Shown here piece after piece: positions 16,989 to 25,515 of a DNA stretch of 41,252 bases (positions within the stretch are counted from its first letter, which is position 1; every line of letters starts with the position of its first letter). Under the pieces are notes generated by a model. It was given only the letters and a program-made list of their open reading frames with translations. It had not been told where the DNA came from and ran no database searches. Location of the stretch: the NCBI GenBank assembly GCA_017405465.1, contig JAFRAJ010000017.1:1-41252 (forward strand), read 5' to 3'. Source of the stretch: Oscillospiraceae bacterium. Lineage in GTDB: Bacteria; Bacillota; Clostridia; Oscillospirales; Ruminococcaceae. Made by a program: the position numbers and the translations under genes.

Positions 16989-17049
16989 GCTGGTACCTCC
17001 GTTTGTTTATTGTTTTCCGGCCTTCTCTGACAGCCGGGATAGTACTTCA

Positions 17050-17080
17050 ATTATAACAGAAACCGGCAGCGCTTTGTTCA
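17050..17080 (-). promoter_or_regulatory. Promoter of the alcohol dehydrogenase gene
   Basis: On the minus strand TGAACA (17075-17080), 19 bases, TATAAT (17050-17055), 62 bases before the ATG. The -10 is perfect, the -35 and spacing are poor, so it may need an activator. Confidence 0.5.
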
Positions 17081-17199
17081 GCTTACTGGTCTTCGTAAAT
17101 GCCTGTCTTTATCGGGAATGTCCGTCACTGTATAATTATGGAAAAAGAAACGTCATTCAGAAACGGTAATATCCGGTGGCAGCCTTCTTCAGGACAGCG

Positions 17200-17652
17200 A
17201 TGGTAAGACTTGCTGAGATCACGAAAGGCAACTGGACTGAAGCTGCTTCTCTTGCTGTTAAGGAATCGCAGAAACGATTCGTCGCATCCTCTCAGGGCAT
17301 CCTCACGAGAGGATATGTGTACAGGAACTGCGGCGGCAGAGTCTTTCTTATAGAGAATGACGGCATCACCGTAGGACTGGCGCTCGTCAGGGAGTTCACC
17401 GAGGAACCTTTTGGATACGACCTTCAGCAGTTTATGATTGACGGGAGATTCCAAAACAGGGGCTATGGCTCACAAGCTCTGAAACTGATCCTCGATGAGC
17501 TTAGAAAAGAGGGAAAGTACGATCACGTCGAGGTCTGCGTGAAGAAGGAAGACGTTGACGCGATACGCCTCTACGAAAGATACGGCTTCCGCGATTCGGG
17601 GTACGTCGACGAGGACGTTCCCGATGCCGTCAATATGATCTGCTTTCTCTGA
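17200..17652 (+). CDS. GNAT acetyltransferase, diamine acetyltransferase-like
   Basis: 150 residues from ATG 17200 (AGGAC upstream); a GTG at 17176 would add eight residues. The order of motifs, with VRLAEITKGNW at the start, LQQFMIDGRFQNRGYGSQA (acetyl-CoA site) and AIRLYERYGFRDSGY at the end, resembles BltD/PaiA-type polyamine acetyltransferases. Polyamines as substrate is inference from this likeness. A TATAAT at 17131 could be its promoter. Confidence 0.8.
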   Translation: MVRLAEITKGNWTEAASLAVKESQKRFVASSQGILTRGYVYRNCGGRVFLIENDGITVGLALVREFTEEPFGYDLQQFMIDGRFQNRGYGSQALKLILDELRKEGKYDHVEVCVKKEDVDAIRLYERYGFRDSGYVDEDVPDAVNMICFL

Positions 17653-17705
17653 TACGTACTAATTACAGATATTGACTTATATATGTGTGAGAAAGGAGTG
17701 CACCT

Positions 17706-18614
17706 ATGAAGAACCCTGTTATAAAAGAGAATGCGGGAGATCCCTACATCCTCAAAGACGGAAACGACTACTACATGTCAGCTACATGCATGCCTGAGGA
17801 TCCCGTGACCGGAGAGAGGCTCAACGGTTTCATGATGTGGCATTCCACAGACATGGAGCACTGGAGCGAACCTGTCAAGGTCCTCGATTTCAAAGATGTG
17901 TCCTGGGCGAACGGCGGTGCATGGGCTCCCTCCATGGTGGAGAAGGACGGAATGTACTATTTCGCTTTCGTGGCTGATCAGCAGATAGGGATCGCAGTAT
18001 GCGACACTCCGATGGGCACCTACCGCGATATCCTCGGTAAGCCGCTGATCGACAAGAATGACTACGATTTCCAGACGATAGATCCGTGCTTCCTAAAAGC
18101 CGATGACGGGAAGATCTATCTTGCGTTCGGACAGGGAAAATGTCTGATGAGCGAGATACTGCTCTCTCCCGACAACGCTGAGTTCGCAGGGCCGATGGTC
18201 TGCCTCTCCGAGATGATCTACCGCCAGTACAGCATCCCGACGCCTGCTGAGATCAAGTCGATATATAACGAAGCTCCGGACCTCATCAAGATCGGTGACA
18301 GATATCTCTTCAGCTGGGCGATCTACGATGTCCTTGACTACAGGTACGCAATGAGATACGCGTGGTCAACGAATCCGATGGGGCCATACATCATGCCACT
18401 GGATTATGACCATGACAACATCCTGCTGCAGGGCAGGAACAACATCACCGGCTGCGGGCATGCGTGCGTCACCGAATACGGCGGAGAGTACTATATTACC
18501 TACGGACGGCACACAAAGGACAGGACCCGCGGCATGGGAAGAGAGATGTGCACCGAAAAGATACAGTTCATCGACGCTGATCACATCATCGCCATACCGA
18601 CAGCTTCTGAGTGA
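17706..18614 (+). CDS. Glycoside hydrolase family 43 protein
   Basis: 302 residues, a single five-bladed propeller. The three expected acids can be placed: D12 (ENAGDPYIL, general base), D126 (TIDPCF, pKa modulator) and E189 (YNEAPDLIK, general acid). There is no signal peptide, so it acts on imported oligosaccharides, probably arabinan- or xylan-derived. AAAGGAG precedes the ATG. No transporter or other sugar gene is adjacent, which is unusual. The next gene starts six bases after the stop. Confidence 0.88.
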   Translation: MKNPVIKENAGDPYILKDGNDYYMSATCMPEDPVTGERLNGFMMWHSTDMEHWSEPVKVLDFKDVSWANGGAWAPSMVEKDGMYYFAFVADQQIGIAVCDTPMGTYRDILGKPLIDKNDYDFQTIDPCFLKADDGKIYLAFGQGKCLMSEILLSPDNAEFAGPMVCLSEMIYRQYSIPTPAEIKSIYNEAPDLIKIGDRYLFSWAIYDVLDYRYAMRYAWSTNPMGPYIMPLDYDHDNILLQGRNNITGCGHACVTEYGGEYYITYGRHTKDRTRGMGREMCTEKIQFIDADHIIAIPTASE

Positions 18615-18619
18615 ACAGT

Positions 18620-19390
18620 ATGATGACGAGAGAAGAGATACTCAGCATAGCTATGAGACAGTCGGCAGAGGATATGGGATGTCTGCCGGAGGATTTCCTG
18701 CGCAGCGAGAATGTGATAAGACCTTTCAGACTGGGAGAAAAGGCCAGGAAATACCTTAAGGAACCTATCACAGCAAACTTCGTCACCTACGGGAACAATG
18801 CTGTAGCCGGAGTAAGCGATGAGATCGCGGATATAGTTTCAGAATATATGGGTAGGTTCGAGTTCTATCATCTGTTCGAGACCCCGAACATGAACTGGCT
18901 GAACGACCGCCTTGCTGAAAGAGGACACAGAGTCTGTTTCATGGCGGAGTACTATCTTCCAGATCCGGAGAGGATCCCCGATAAGACCTGCCGCTATGAG
19001 ACCAGAGTGCTCACACAGGATGATTTCAAAGATCTGTACCTCCCGCAGTGGAGCAACGCGCTTTGCAAAGACAGAAAAGAGTTAGATGTGCTGGGTGTCG
19101 GGGCTTTTGATGACGGGAGACTCGTTGGCCTTGCCGGCTGCTCAGCTGACTGCGATGACATGTGGCAGATAGGGATCGACGTACTGCCGCAGTACAGAAG
19201 GCAGGGGATCGCTTCTGCGCTCACGAGTTCGCTGGCCAGGGAGATATTTGCCAGAGGAAAGGTGCCCTTCTACTGCTCCGCCTGGTCGAACATGCGCTCC
19301 GCGGGCAATGCGGTTAAGAGCGGATTCATCCCCGCGTGGGCAGAGATGACAGTCAAGCCGGCTTCAGTAGCCGACGAAATGAACGGCTGA
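18620..19390 (+). CDS. GNAT acetyltransferase with long N-terminal region
   Basis: About 256 residues from ATG 18620; a GTG at 18611 overlaps the GH43 stop. The first 130 residues (ILSIAMRQSAEDMGCLPEDF and onward) form a separate domain seen in a group of clostridial GNAT proteins. The GNAT core follows, with IGIDVLPQYRRQGIASALTSS as the acetyl-CoA site and a short end AGNAVKSGFIPAWAEM. The substrate is unknown. It is likely co-transcribed with the GH43 gene. Confidence 0.82.
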   Translation: MMTREEILSIAMRQSAEDMGCLPEDFLRSENVIRPFRLGEKARKYLKEPITANFVTYGNNAVAGVSDEIADIVSEYMGRFEFYHLFETPNMNWLNDRLAERGHRVCFMAEYYLPDPERIPDKTCRYETRVLTQDDFKDLYLPQWSNALCKDRKELDVLGVGAFDDGRLVGLAGCSADCDDMWQIGIDVLPQYRRQGIASALTSSLAREIFARGKVPFYCSAWSNMRSAGNAVKSGFIPAWAEMTVKPASVADEMNG

Positions 19391-19406
19391 CAGACAGGGA
19401 TAAAGA

Positions 19407-19829
19407 ATGGACTATTCAGCAGAAGAGCATTTTGTGTATGCTTTCATAAGAAAGAACAGGCGCGAACGCCTGCTTCTGGAGCTAAAGGACGAAAAGAAAA
19501 GGTACAGAGGGATCAGCAGATTCTGTCATACCGCGGAAAATCTGCTGGATCCTGAAAGAATAATAATGTCCGGAAAGGACATGGAGACCCTTCCCGGATT
19601 CGCTGACTATATAAGGGAACATGATGAGATCTGCCTGATACTGTCGCCCTTTTCGTTCCTTGACGGGGAAGAGCTTCCTCTTAAGGAAGCTGTCGAACAG
19701 GCAGTGATGTGTCCGGATGCTGTGCTGATCCTCGGAAGCTCCTTCGCACTGGTCTATGGGGAACCCGGAAAAGGGGGAAGAGACAGATACCTTCTCTCAG
19801 AAGAAAAACTAAACAAACGAAAATCGTGA
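19407..19829 (+). CDS. Hypothetical protein
   Basis: 140 residues, mixed charge, no signal or membrane segment, no recognised family. It opens with EEHFVYAFIRKNRRERLLLELKDEKKRYRGISRF, a strongly basic and helical stretch, and has a hydrophobic centre (AVMCPDAVLILGSSFALVYGE). AGGGATAAAG precedes the ATG. It lies between the GNAT and serine hydrolase genes with short gaps, consistent with one operon. Confidence 0.65.
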   Translation: MDYSAEEHFVYAFIRKNRRERLLLELKDEKKRYRGISRFCHTAENLLDPERIIMSGKDMETLPGFADYIREHDEICLILSPFSFLDGEELPLKEAVEQAVMCPDAVLILGSSFALVYGEPGKGGRDRYLLSEEKLNKRKS

Positions 19830-19848
19830 TTCATAAGGAGAAATAAAG

Positions 19849-20847
19849 ATGCCTATATCTATCTTCAGACCTGACATATACGTACTGCTCAAGTATGCAA
19901 GAGGAGCTGGCTACGGAGCCAGCGCAGCTGTTGCAGCGGGCGAATCCCGCGGCATATACTGCTACGGTACATCCAGACACGGAAAGACACGCAATATAGA
20001 GAGAGACACTCTTTTTCAGGCAGGATCAGTGAGCAAGCCTGCTTTCGCCCTCACTCTGCTGAGGTACGCGGACAGGGGAGAACTTGACATTGATGCCGAT
20101 ATCTCTGGATATCTAAGCGAATTCGTCGATTCACCGCTGACTTTCAGCGCACTGCTCTCTCACACAGCCGGATTCAATGTTCACGGATTCAGAGGATACC
20201 GTGCAGATGCGCCTGCCATGTCCCTGGAGGACGTCATACTCGGAAAGGGGAATTCTCCCAAAGTCGAGCAGGTAAAACCATACAGACAGCAGTACATGTA
20301 CTCAGGCGGAGGGATTACTCTCGCGGAGCTGGCTTTCACCAGGATCATGGGAAAGACGCTGAGAGATGCGTTCGCGGAAGAGGTGGCAGAGCCGCTTGGC
20401 CTTAAGAATACAGGCTATTTCCAGCCTCTTGATGAGGAAAGAGCTGCTGATGCAGCGTTCGGCGGTAGACTGGGAGAAAAAGAAGACAGGAATCACGGAT
20501 GGCACTATTATCCCGAACATGCTGCGGCCGGACTCTGGACTACGCCTTCCGAACTTGTAACGATAGGTCTTGAGCTGTCCCGCAGCTACAGGGACGGAGG
20601 ACTGCTCAAGCGTGAGACTGCTGTCCGGATGATGACACCGGTCATGAAGGACTACGGACTCTGTATGTCTGTAAGGGACGGATGTGCCGGACATTCCGGA
20701 TGGAACGAGGGATTCCTGACGTACTGGAAGTTCTCTCTCACGGAAGACCGCTGCGCTGCAGTCATGGTGAACAAGACGGATCTGCTGACCTCCAGAATGC
20801 TTGCGAGGTCCGGGGACAGCCTGTTCAGTACTTTCGGGAACAGATGA
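19849..20847 (+). CDS. Serine hydrolase of the beta-lactamase/class C family
   Basis: 332 residues. S60-V-S-K63 in QAGSVSKPAF is the catalytic SxxK, YSG at YMYSGGG takes the YxN place, and HSG in GHSGWNEGF the KTG place. There is no signal peptide, so it is probably a cytoplasmic esterase or peptidase rather than a beta-lactamase. AAGGAG before the ATG. It is part of a run of closely spaced plus-strand genes; the next starts ten bases after its stop. Confidence 0.88.
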   Translation: MPISIFRPDIYVLLKYARGAGYGASAAVAAGESRGIYCYGTSRHGKTRNIERDTLFQAGSVSKPAFALTLLRYADRGELDIDADISGYLSEFVDSPLTFSALLSHTAGFNVHGFRGYRADAPAMSLEDVILGKGNSPKVEQVKPYRQQYMYSGGGITLAELAFTRIMGKTLRDAFAEEVAEPLGLKNTGYFQPLDEERAADAAFGGRLGEKEDRNHGWHYYPEHAAAGLWTTPSELVTIGLELSRSYRDGGLLKRETAVRMMTPVMKDYGLCMSVRDGCAGHSGWNEGFLTYWKFSLTEDRCAAVMVNKTDLLTSRMLARSGDSLFSTFGNR

Positions 20848-20857
20848 CGGAGGCAGG

Positions 20858-21859
20858 ATGCTGACACTTTATTTGCCGGAATATAAGGACCTATGGTTCC
20901 GCAGACAGATGCTGGAAGATGAGAAGACCATGTCATATAACCACGCCTGGGGAGGAACCATCCCTTTCCCTGAGGAGAACTGGAGGGACTGGTACGATTA
21001 CTGGATCGCTGAGCCGGAAAACAGAAGATTCTACAGATATCTCAGAAGCGACGAGGACGGTTTCGTAGGAGAGACGGCTTTTCACTATGACATCGAACTT
21101 GACGGCTATATCGTCGATGTGATAATCTACTCCGCTTTCAGGAACAGAGGATACGGAGGGGAAGGTCTGGAACTGCTCTGCGCTGCTGCGCGGGAGAGCG
21201 GTATCGACGTTCTGTATGACGATATAGCAGCGGACAATCCGGCAATATCCATATTTCTGAGACACGGGTTCACGGAAGAATACAGGACCGAAGACAAGAT
21301 CATCCTCAAGAAGGAACTGCTGCACGAGCAGATCGGTATAAGGCTGGAGAGATTCACTGAGGATGACAAGGCTCTCCTTGAACAGCTCGTCTTCAACGAG
21401 AGCACCATGAAGATGAATCTCGGACGCGTCTTTACGCAGGAGGAGGCGGATCTGTTCTTCCGTGCTGTGAGATCCGTGAACGGATCCGGCGGAAAAGAGG
21501 GATATTATAAGGTCTTTGCCTGCATGGAAGGAAAAGAAGAGTATATAGGAATGGGAGCCCTCAGTTTCAATGAGGTATATTCTGCGGCAGAGATAGAATA
21601 CATGCTCCTTCCCCAGTACTGGAACAAAGGATACGGGACTCAGCTAGTGAAGATACTGACTGATATGTCAGAAAATTCCGGGCTGTCCGGCTTCACGATA
21701 GCGATCTGTGATCCGGAGAATAGGCGCTCCCGTAAAGTGCTGCAGAAAAACGGATTCGTCAGCGCCAGGAGATTTATCAACGATGACAGTGAGCCCGCGG
21801 AGCTGTTAATCAAAGCTGCTGACCCGGCTTCAGCTGGTTTCATGATCGATCCTGACTGA
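20858..21859 (+). CDS. Tandem GNAT fusion protein (two acetyltransferase domains)
   Basis: 333 residues from ATG 20858, which has GGAGG at the right distance; the frame can be extended upstream only into the previous gene. Domain 1 (about 1-155) has VIIYSAFRNRGYGGEGLE as acetyl-CoA site and ISIFLRHGF at its end. Domain 2 (about 160-333) has IEYMLLPQYWNKGYGTQLV and SRKVLQKNGF. Both sites look intact, so two acetylation activities, or one catalytic and one regulatory domain, are possible. This is a natural fusion and not a frame error, as the linker is in frame and colinear. Confidence 0.85.
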   Translation: MLTLYLPEYKDLWFRRQMLEDEKTMSYNHAWGGTIPFPEENWRDWYDYWIAEPENRRFYRYLRSDEDGFVGETAFHYDIELDGYIVDVIIYSAFRNRGYGGEGLELLCAAARESGIDVLYDDIAADNPAISIFLRHGFTEEYRTEDKIILKKELLHEQIGIRLERFTEDDKALLEQLVFNESTMKMNLGRVFTQEEADLFFRAVRSVNGSGGKEGYYKVFACMEGKEEYIGMGALSFNEVYSAAEIEYMLLPQYWNKGYGTQLVKILTDMSENSGLSGFTIAICDPENRRSRKVLQKNGFVSARRFINDDSEPAELLIKAADPASAGFMIDPD

Positions 21860-21881
21860 AACTGAAAAAAGCATTACAGAT

Positions 21882-22775
21882 ATGGAAAAAGAAAAGGAAA
21901 AGGAAAAGACAAGTATACTGGACAGGCTGTACGGCGGGCTCAACATGAGCTGGCCGGCAGTCACGGTATTTGCCGCTGTGACAGCGGTGCTTACTGCTGC
22001 GTTCCTGATCATTCCCGTATTCAAAAGAACATCCTTCGAGAGGATGGGTGTCTATCTGGAAGCGTGGATCTTTTTTGCAGTGATCATAATGGCCAACTGC
22101 AAAAAGCCACTGGAATCGGCACTGAAGACTTTTGTCTTCTTTCTCATCAGTCAGCCTCTCATATATCTTTTACAGGTGCCGTTCTCTGATCTGGGCTGGG
22201 GCATCTTCAGATATTACACTTACTGGTTCATCTGGACGCTCATCACTTTTCCGATGGCCTTCTTCGGATGGTACATTACAAAGAAGAACTGGATCAGCGT
22301 GCTGATCTTCTCTCCGGTCCTGGCCTTTCTCGGCTACACCGCCTGGGAGTGCGGAAGTTTCGCGTCCAGACATTTCCCGAAACTCATCATCGCCGCTCTG
22401 TTCTGCATTATGCAGATCCTGATCTATGCCGCGGTATTCTTCCCGGACCTCAGACAGAAAGCTGTCGGCATCCTGTTACCGGCAGTCACTGCGGCTGTAG
22501 TAGCTTTTGCCTCGCCCGGAGTCAATATCAGCACGGCAGTTTTCCTGTCTGACGACCCGGTCATCGGTCCGGACGCAGTCATCACGTCGGAGGAAGACGC
22601 TTTTGCCCAACTGAGTCTTTCATGGATAGGGGACGGCGCTGCGGTCAGGGTAGAAGCCAAAGAATACGGGACCATGGATTTCACTGTAACTGATGACGGG
22701 AAACAGTACACATATACGCTCACAGTCTTCGAGGATGACGAAGGTCATACCCGGGTCACCATAACCGATAAATAG
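21882..22775 (+). CDS. Multipass membrane protein with extracytoplasmic C-terminal domain
   Basis: 297 residues. A Lys/Glu-rich start (MEKEKEKEKTS) is followed by six to seven hydrophobic helices between about 22 and 215, then a soluble domain of about 75 residues of beta-type sequence (LSWIGDGAAVRVEAKEYG .. TLTVFEDDEG). I do not recognise the family; DUF-type membrane proteins of gut clostridia look like this. The ribosome site is weak. It is followed by a terminator, closing the run that starts at 17706. Confidence 0.7.
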   Translation: MEKEKEKEKTSILDRLYGGLNMSWPAVTVFAAVTAVLTAAFLIIPVFKRTSFERMGVYLEAWIFFAVIIMANCKKPLESALKTFVFFLISQPLIYLLQVPFSDLGWGIFRYYTYWFIWTLITFPMAFFGWYITKKNWISVLIFSPVLAFLGYTAWECGSFASRHFPKLIIAALFCIMQILIYAAVFFPDLRQKAVGILLPAVTAAVVAFASPGVNISTAVFLSDDPVIGPDAVITSEEDAFAQLSLSWIGDGAAVRVEAKEYGTMDFTVTDDGKQYTYTLTVFEDDEGHTRVTITDK

Positions 22776-22795
22776 AATAATTTCAGAAACAGCAC

Positions 22796-22832
22796 CGGAC
22801 TGCCTCAGGACTTCTGAAGCAGCCCGTTTTTT
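22796..22832 (+). terminator. Intrinsic terminator
   Basis: CGGACTGC pairs with GCAGCCCG (one mismatch) and TCAG with CTGA inside; six T follow. It lies 21 bases after the membrane protein stop and just before the BlaI-type promoter. Confidence 0.75.
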
Positions 22833-22845
22833 GCAGGAATGATAC

Positions 22846-22900
22846 TTGACATATTTGGTTTATCACGATAAACTAACGTTAGTTTATTCAGATAAACCAA
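22846..22900 (+). promoter_or_regulatory. Promoter and palindromic operator of the blaI/M56 operon
   Basis: TTGACA (22846-22851), 17 bases, TAAACT (22869-22874) is a near-consensus promoter. It is covered by a perfect 18-bp palindrome TAAACTAACGTTAGTTTA (22869-22886) that begins in the -10. Two weaker inverted repeats flank it and share half-site GTTTAT: GTTTATCACGATAAAC just before and GTTTATTCAGATAAAC just after. BlaI/MecI repressors bind such dyads as dimers over their own promoter, so autoregulation is expected. Confidence 0.8.
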
Positions 22901-22913
22901 GGGGGGTACGATT

Positions 22914-23279
22914 ATGTCTGACATAGAACTCGGAGTCGTACAGGAGAGGTTCGCCGATATCGTATGGGCAAATGAACCGGTAGCTTCCGGCGATCTCGTC
23001 AGGATATGCGAGAAGGAACTCAACTGGAAGAAACCTACGACTTATACCGTTCTCAGAAAACTCTGCGAGAAGGGCCTTCTGATAAATGAGAACGGGACCG
23101 TAAGATCCCTGATCTCCAGAGAGGAATTCTATTCCGCTAAGAGCGAACAGATCGTAGAGGATTCCTATAAGGGCTCGCTCCCCGCCTTTATCGCTGCGTT
23201 CATCTCAAGGAAGGACATATCTCCGGAAGAGGCAGAGGAGATCCGCAGGATGATAGACGCATTCCGGGAGGAAAAGTGA
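22914..23279 (+). CDS. BlaI/MecI-type transcriptional repressor
   Basis: 121 residues. The N-terminal winged helix (LVRICEKELNWKKPTTYTVLRKLCEKGLL) carries the family hallmark in which the recognition helix is followed by K-K/R-PTTYTVL. The C-terminal part (EEAEEIRRMIDAF) is the short dimer helix that is cut on induction in the classical systems. AAGGGGGG precedes the ATG. The next gene starts one base after the stop, the typical blaI-blaR arrangement. Confidence 0.92.
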   Translation: MSDIELGVVQERFADIVWANEPVASGDLVRICEKELNWKKPTTYTVLRKLCEKGLLINENGTVRSLISREEFYSAKSEQIVEDSYKGSLPAFIAAFISRKDISPEEAEEIRRMIDAFREEK

Positions 23280-23280
23280 G

Positions 23281-25140
23281 ATGGACGGACTGTTCCTCAA
23301 GATCGTCAACATGAGCATCACAGCGGGATGGCTCATCCTTGCAGTAATCGCAGCAAGACCGCTGCTGAAGAGAGCTCCGAGATGGATCAGCTGCGCGCTC
23401 TGGGGATTCGTCGCTCTGAGGCTGATCCTTCCGTTCTCCTTCCGCAGTATAGTCAGTCTCGTACCGAGCACCGTGACGGTCCCTTACGATATCGCTTTGA
23501 TGCGACATCCGGTGATAGACTCCGGCCTGAACATAGTCAACGAGACAGTGAATCCGGCGATATCCTCCTCATTCACTCCGGATCCCGCCACCAGCGCGAA
23601 TCCCCTTCAGATACTGATCCCTGCCGCATCCGTCATCTGGATAACAGGCACCGTGATCATGTTGGCGTACGCCTTGATCAGTTACATGAGAGTGAAGCGC
23701 TCCGTTGCGGCAAGCATCCCGTCCGTGGAAGGTGCGATGGTGTGCGACGACATCTCTTCTCCGTTCATCCTGGGAGTGTTCTCTCCCGTGATATATCTTC
23801 CGTCATCTCTGGAAGGAAACGCACTGAAGCATGTGATGTCCCATGAGGCAGCTCATATCAAACGCCTCGATCATATCTGGAAGCCGCTGGGATTCCTGAT
23901 CCTGTCCGTATACTGGTTCTCACCGCTGTGCTGGATAGCATATATCCTGCTTTGCAGGGACATAGAGTCGGCATGCGACGAAAGAGTGATCAAGGATATG
24001 GACAGGGACGGTATGGCCGAGTACTCTCAGACTTTGCTGGAGTGCAGCCTTCCGCGCAGGCGTATCGCTGCGTGTCCGCTGGCATTCGGAGAGACTTCAG
24101 TCAGGGACAGAGTCAGACAGGTGCTGTCCTACAGGAGACCTACATTCTGGATCATAGCCGCAGCCTCGGTGGTCTGCATCGCTATATTATTGTGTCTGAT
24201 GACCGATCCGTTCTCCTCCGGAAAACTGGATCAGAGGCTGGAGATGTCCATGGACCGGGCACTGTCGGACCGCTTCCATGTACAGGATATCAAGGACGCT
24301 CTCCCGGTGTTCACCTACGATGTGCTGGGCGTCAGGAGATCAGGTGACAGCGTCACCATCTACGCGACAATATGGTATGAGGAATATGTCAACGAGGATC
24401 ATGCTATAAGAGCCAGATCCGGATCCTGTGTTCCGGCAGCTGTCACTTTCGACACATCCTCCGGCGCGGATCAGCAGATCTATCCCGTAAAGGAATACTT
24501 CGAGCCCAGGGACGGAGGCTTCTTCGTGAGCGACATACGCTCCAGATTCCCCGTAACTCTCTGGAGAAAAGCGATCAGCGTGAACGCAGCCCAAAGGGAG
24601 CTCATGAAAGAGCGCTGTCTGATGAAAGCCGGGGAGTATTACCGCTCTTCCTCTGTTGATCCGGGTAACGGTATTACAGTACCTGATCCCGCAGCAGACG
24701 ATATGGCGGTTACACAGGAAGAATTGGACAGACTCAGAATCAAGATCGGACCGGAAGTCCTGATACTGACAGACTTTGATCCGGAAGCTGTGTTTCTCAC
24801 CATCATGTCGTCTCCTGCGCAGTCCTCGGTACCGATGGATTATCTCGAGGCACATGAAGAGGAACATAAACTGCTGCTCGATAACAAGGGAGCAACACTG
24901 AGATACATTTTCTGGAAGATGCTCAAAGGCGGGCAGACGGATCTCAGGGGACATCTCATGCGGATCGTCCTGGATGAGCTGGCGCCAGAGTCGAAGATGG
25001 ACCTGCAGACAGACAACGCCCAGCAGTACTTCGATGAGTGGATCAGAGAGGCCATCAAGATGAGAGAACAGCACGACGATCAGTGGCTCATCGATAACCG
25101 GCCTGTAGTCTACATGTTCTTCAAGATGTTGGAGAAATAG
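23281..25140 (+). CDS. BlaR1/MecR1-type M56 metallopeptidase sensor
   Basis: 619 residues. The first 310 hold four hydrophobic segments around the zinc motif HEAAH (residues 188-192) and ESACDERVI, as in M56 peptidases of BlaR1/MecR1. On signal it should cleave its BlaI partner. The extracellular C-terminal half (residues about 320-619) has no penicillin-binding SxxK-type domain. It holds a beta-type sensor of unknown family (VTIYATIWYEEY .. CVPAAVTFDTSSG) followed by a helical region. The input is therefore probably not a beta-lactam. It ends in front of a terminator. Confidence 0.88.
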   Translation: MDGLFLKIVNMSITAGWLILAVIAARPLLKRAPRWISCALWGFVALRLILPFSFRSIVSLVPSTVTVPYDIALMRHPVIDSGLNIVNETVNPAISSSFTPDPATSANPLQILIPAASVIWITGTVIMLAYALISYMRVKRSVAASIPSVEGAMVCDDISSPFILGVFSPVIYLPSSLEGNALKHVMSHEAAHIKRLDHIWKPLGFLILSVYWFSPLCWIAYILLCRDIESACDERVIKDMDRDGMAEYSQTLLECSLPRRRIAACPLAFGETSVRDRVRQVLSYRRPTFWIIAAASVVCIAILLCLMTDPFSSGKLDQRLEMSMDRALSDRFHVQDIKDALPVFTYDVLGVRRSGDSVTIYATIWYEEYVNEDHAIRARSGSCVPAAVTFDTSSGADQQIYPVKEYFEPRDGGFFVSDIRSRFPVTLWRKAISVNAAQRELMKERCLMKAGEYYRSSSVDPGNGITVPDPAADDMAVTQEELDRLRIKIGPEVLILTDFDPEAVFLTIMSSPAQSSVPMDYLEAHEEEHKLLLDNKGATLRYIFWKMLKGGQTDLRGHLMRIVLDELAPESKMDLQTDNAQQYFDEWIREAIKMREQHDDQWLIDNRPVVYMFFKMLEK

Positions 25141-25209
25141 AACGAATCCCAGACCCGGGAAATGCCCCTTTACCGTTGATCTTTAATACAGTGCCCGATA
25201 CGGCTCACA

Positions 25210-25254
25210 AATGCCGGAATCTCCTTTATTTAAAGGAAATTCCGGTATTTTTTA
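25210..25254 (+). terminator. Intrinsic terminator of the M56 operon
   Basis: An 18-bp stem with two mismatches (25210-25227 with 25232-25249) and a T-rich run after it. Between here and 25400 I see only weak promoter-like elements: TTGACC near 25307, 17 bases, GATTAT. Confidence 0.85.
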
Positions 25255-25419
25255 TTGCCTTCAAATTGTGAACTTTTAATGAACAATTTGGACATGGGGG
25301 TAAATTTGACCAAAAAACGGGCGCTATAGATTATGGAAGGGTTTTTTCGGAAGGGCTGTTTTTCATGGCGCCAGAGCGGTCCTCCGGATGACCTTCTGAT
25401 GACCGGAAGGAGGTATCGG

Positions 25420-25515
25420 ATGAGAAGAAAAAAGGTAAGAGAGAATGCGCCGGATACGGAGCGGCGCATTGAGGATGAGAGGGGGAGATGGATATGGATA
25501 TTATCAGAAAACTGA
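25420..25515 (+). CDS. Short basic leader ORF overlapping the adhesin start
   Basis: 31 residues starting at ATG 25420 with AAGGAGGT five bases upstream, one of the best ribosome sites here. It is rich in Arg/Lys/Glu and ends 22 bases inside the adhesin gene. The overlap would couple its translation to that of the adhesin. It may be a leader peptide or simply a chance ORF with a good site; no family is recognised. Confidence 0.4.
   Translation: MRRKKVRENAPDTERRIEDERGRWIWILSEN

Noticed and set aside
19849..20847. Beta-lactamase linked to the blaI/M56 pair
   Set aside because: The serine hydrolase has no signal peptide and is in a different transcription unit, and the M56 sensor lacks a penicillin-binding domain.
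25333..25419. Extension of the short leader ORF to an earlier start
   Set aside because: No ribosome site at 25333; the site at 25407-25414 supports the later ATG only.
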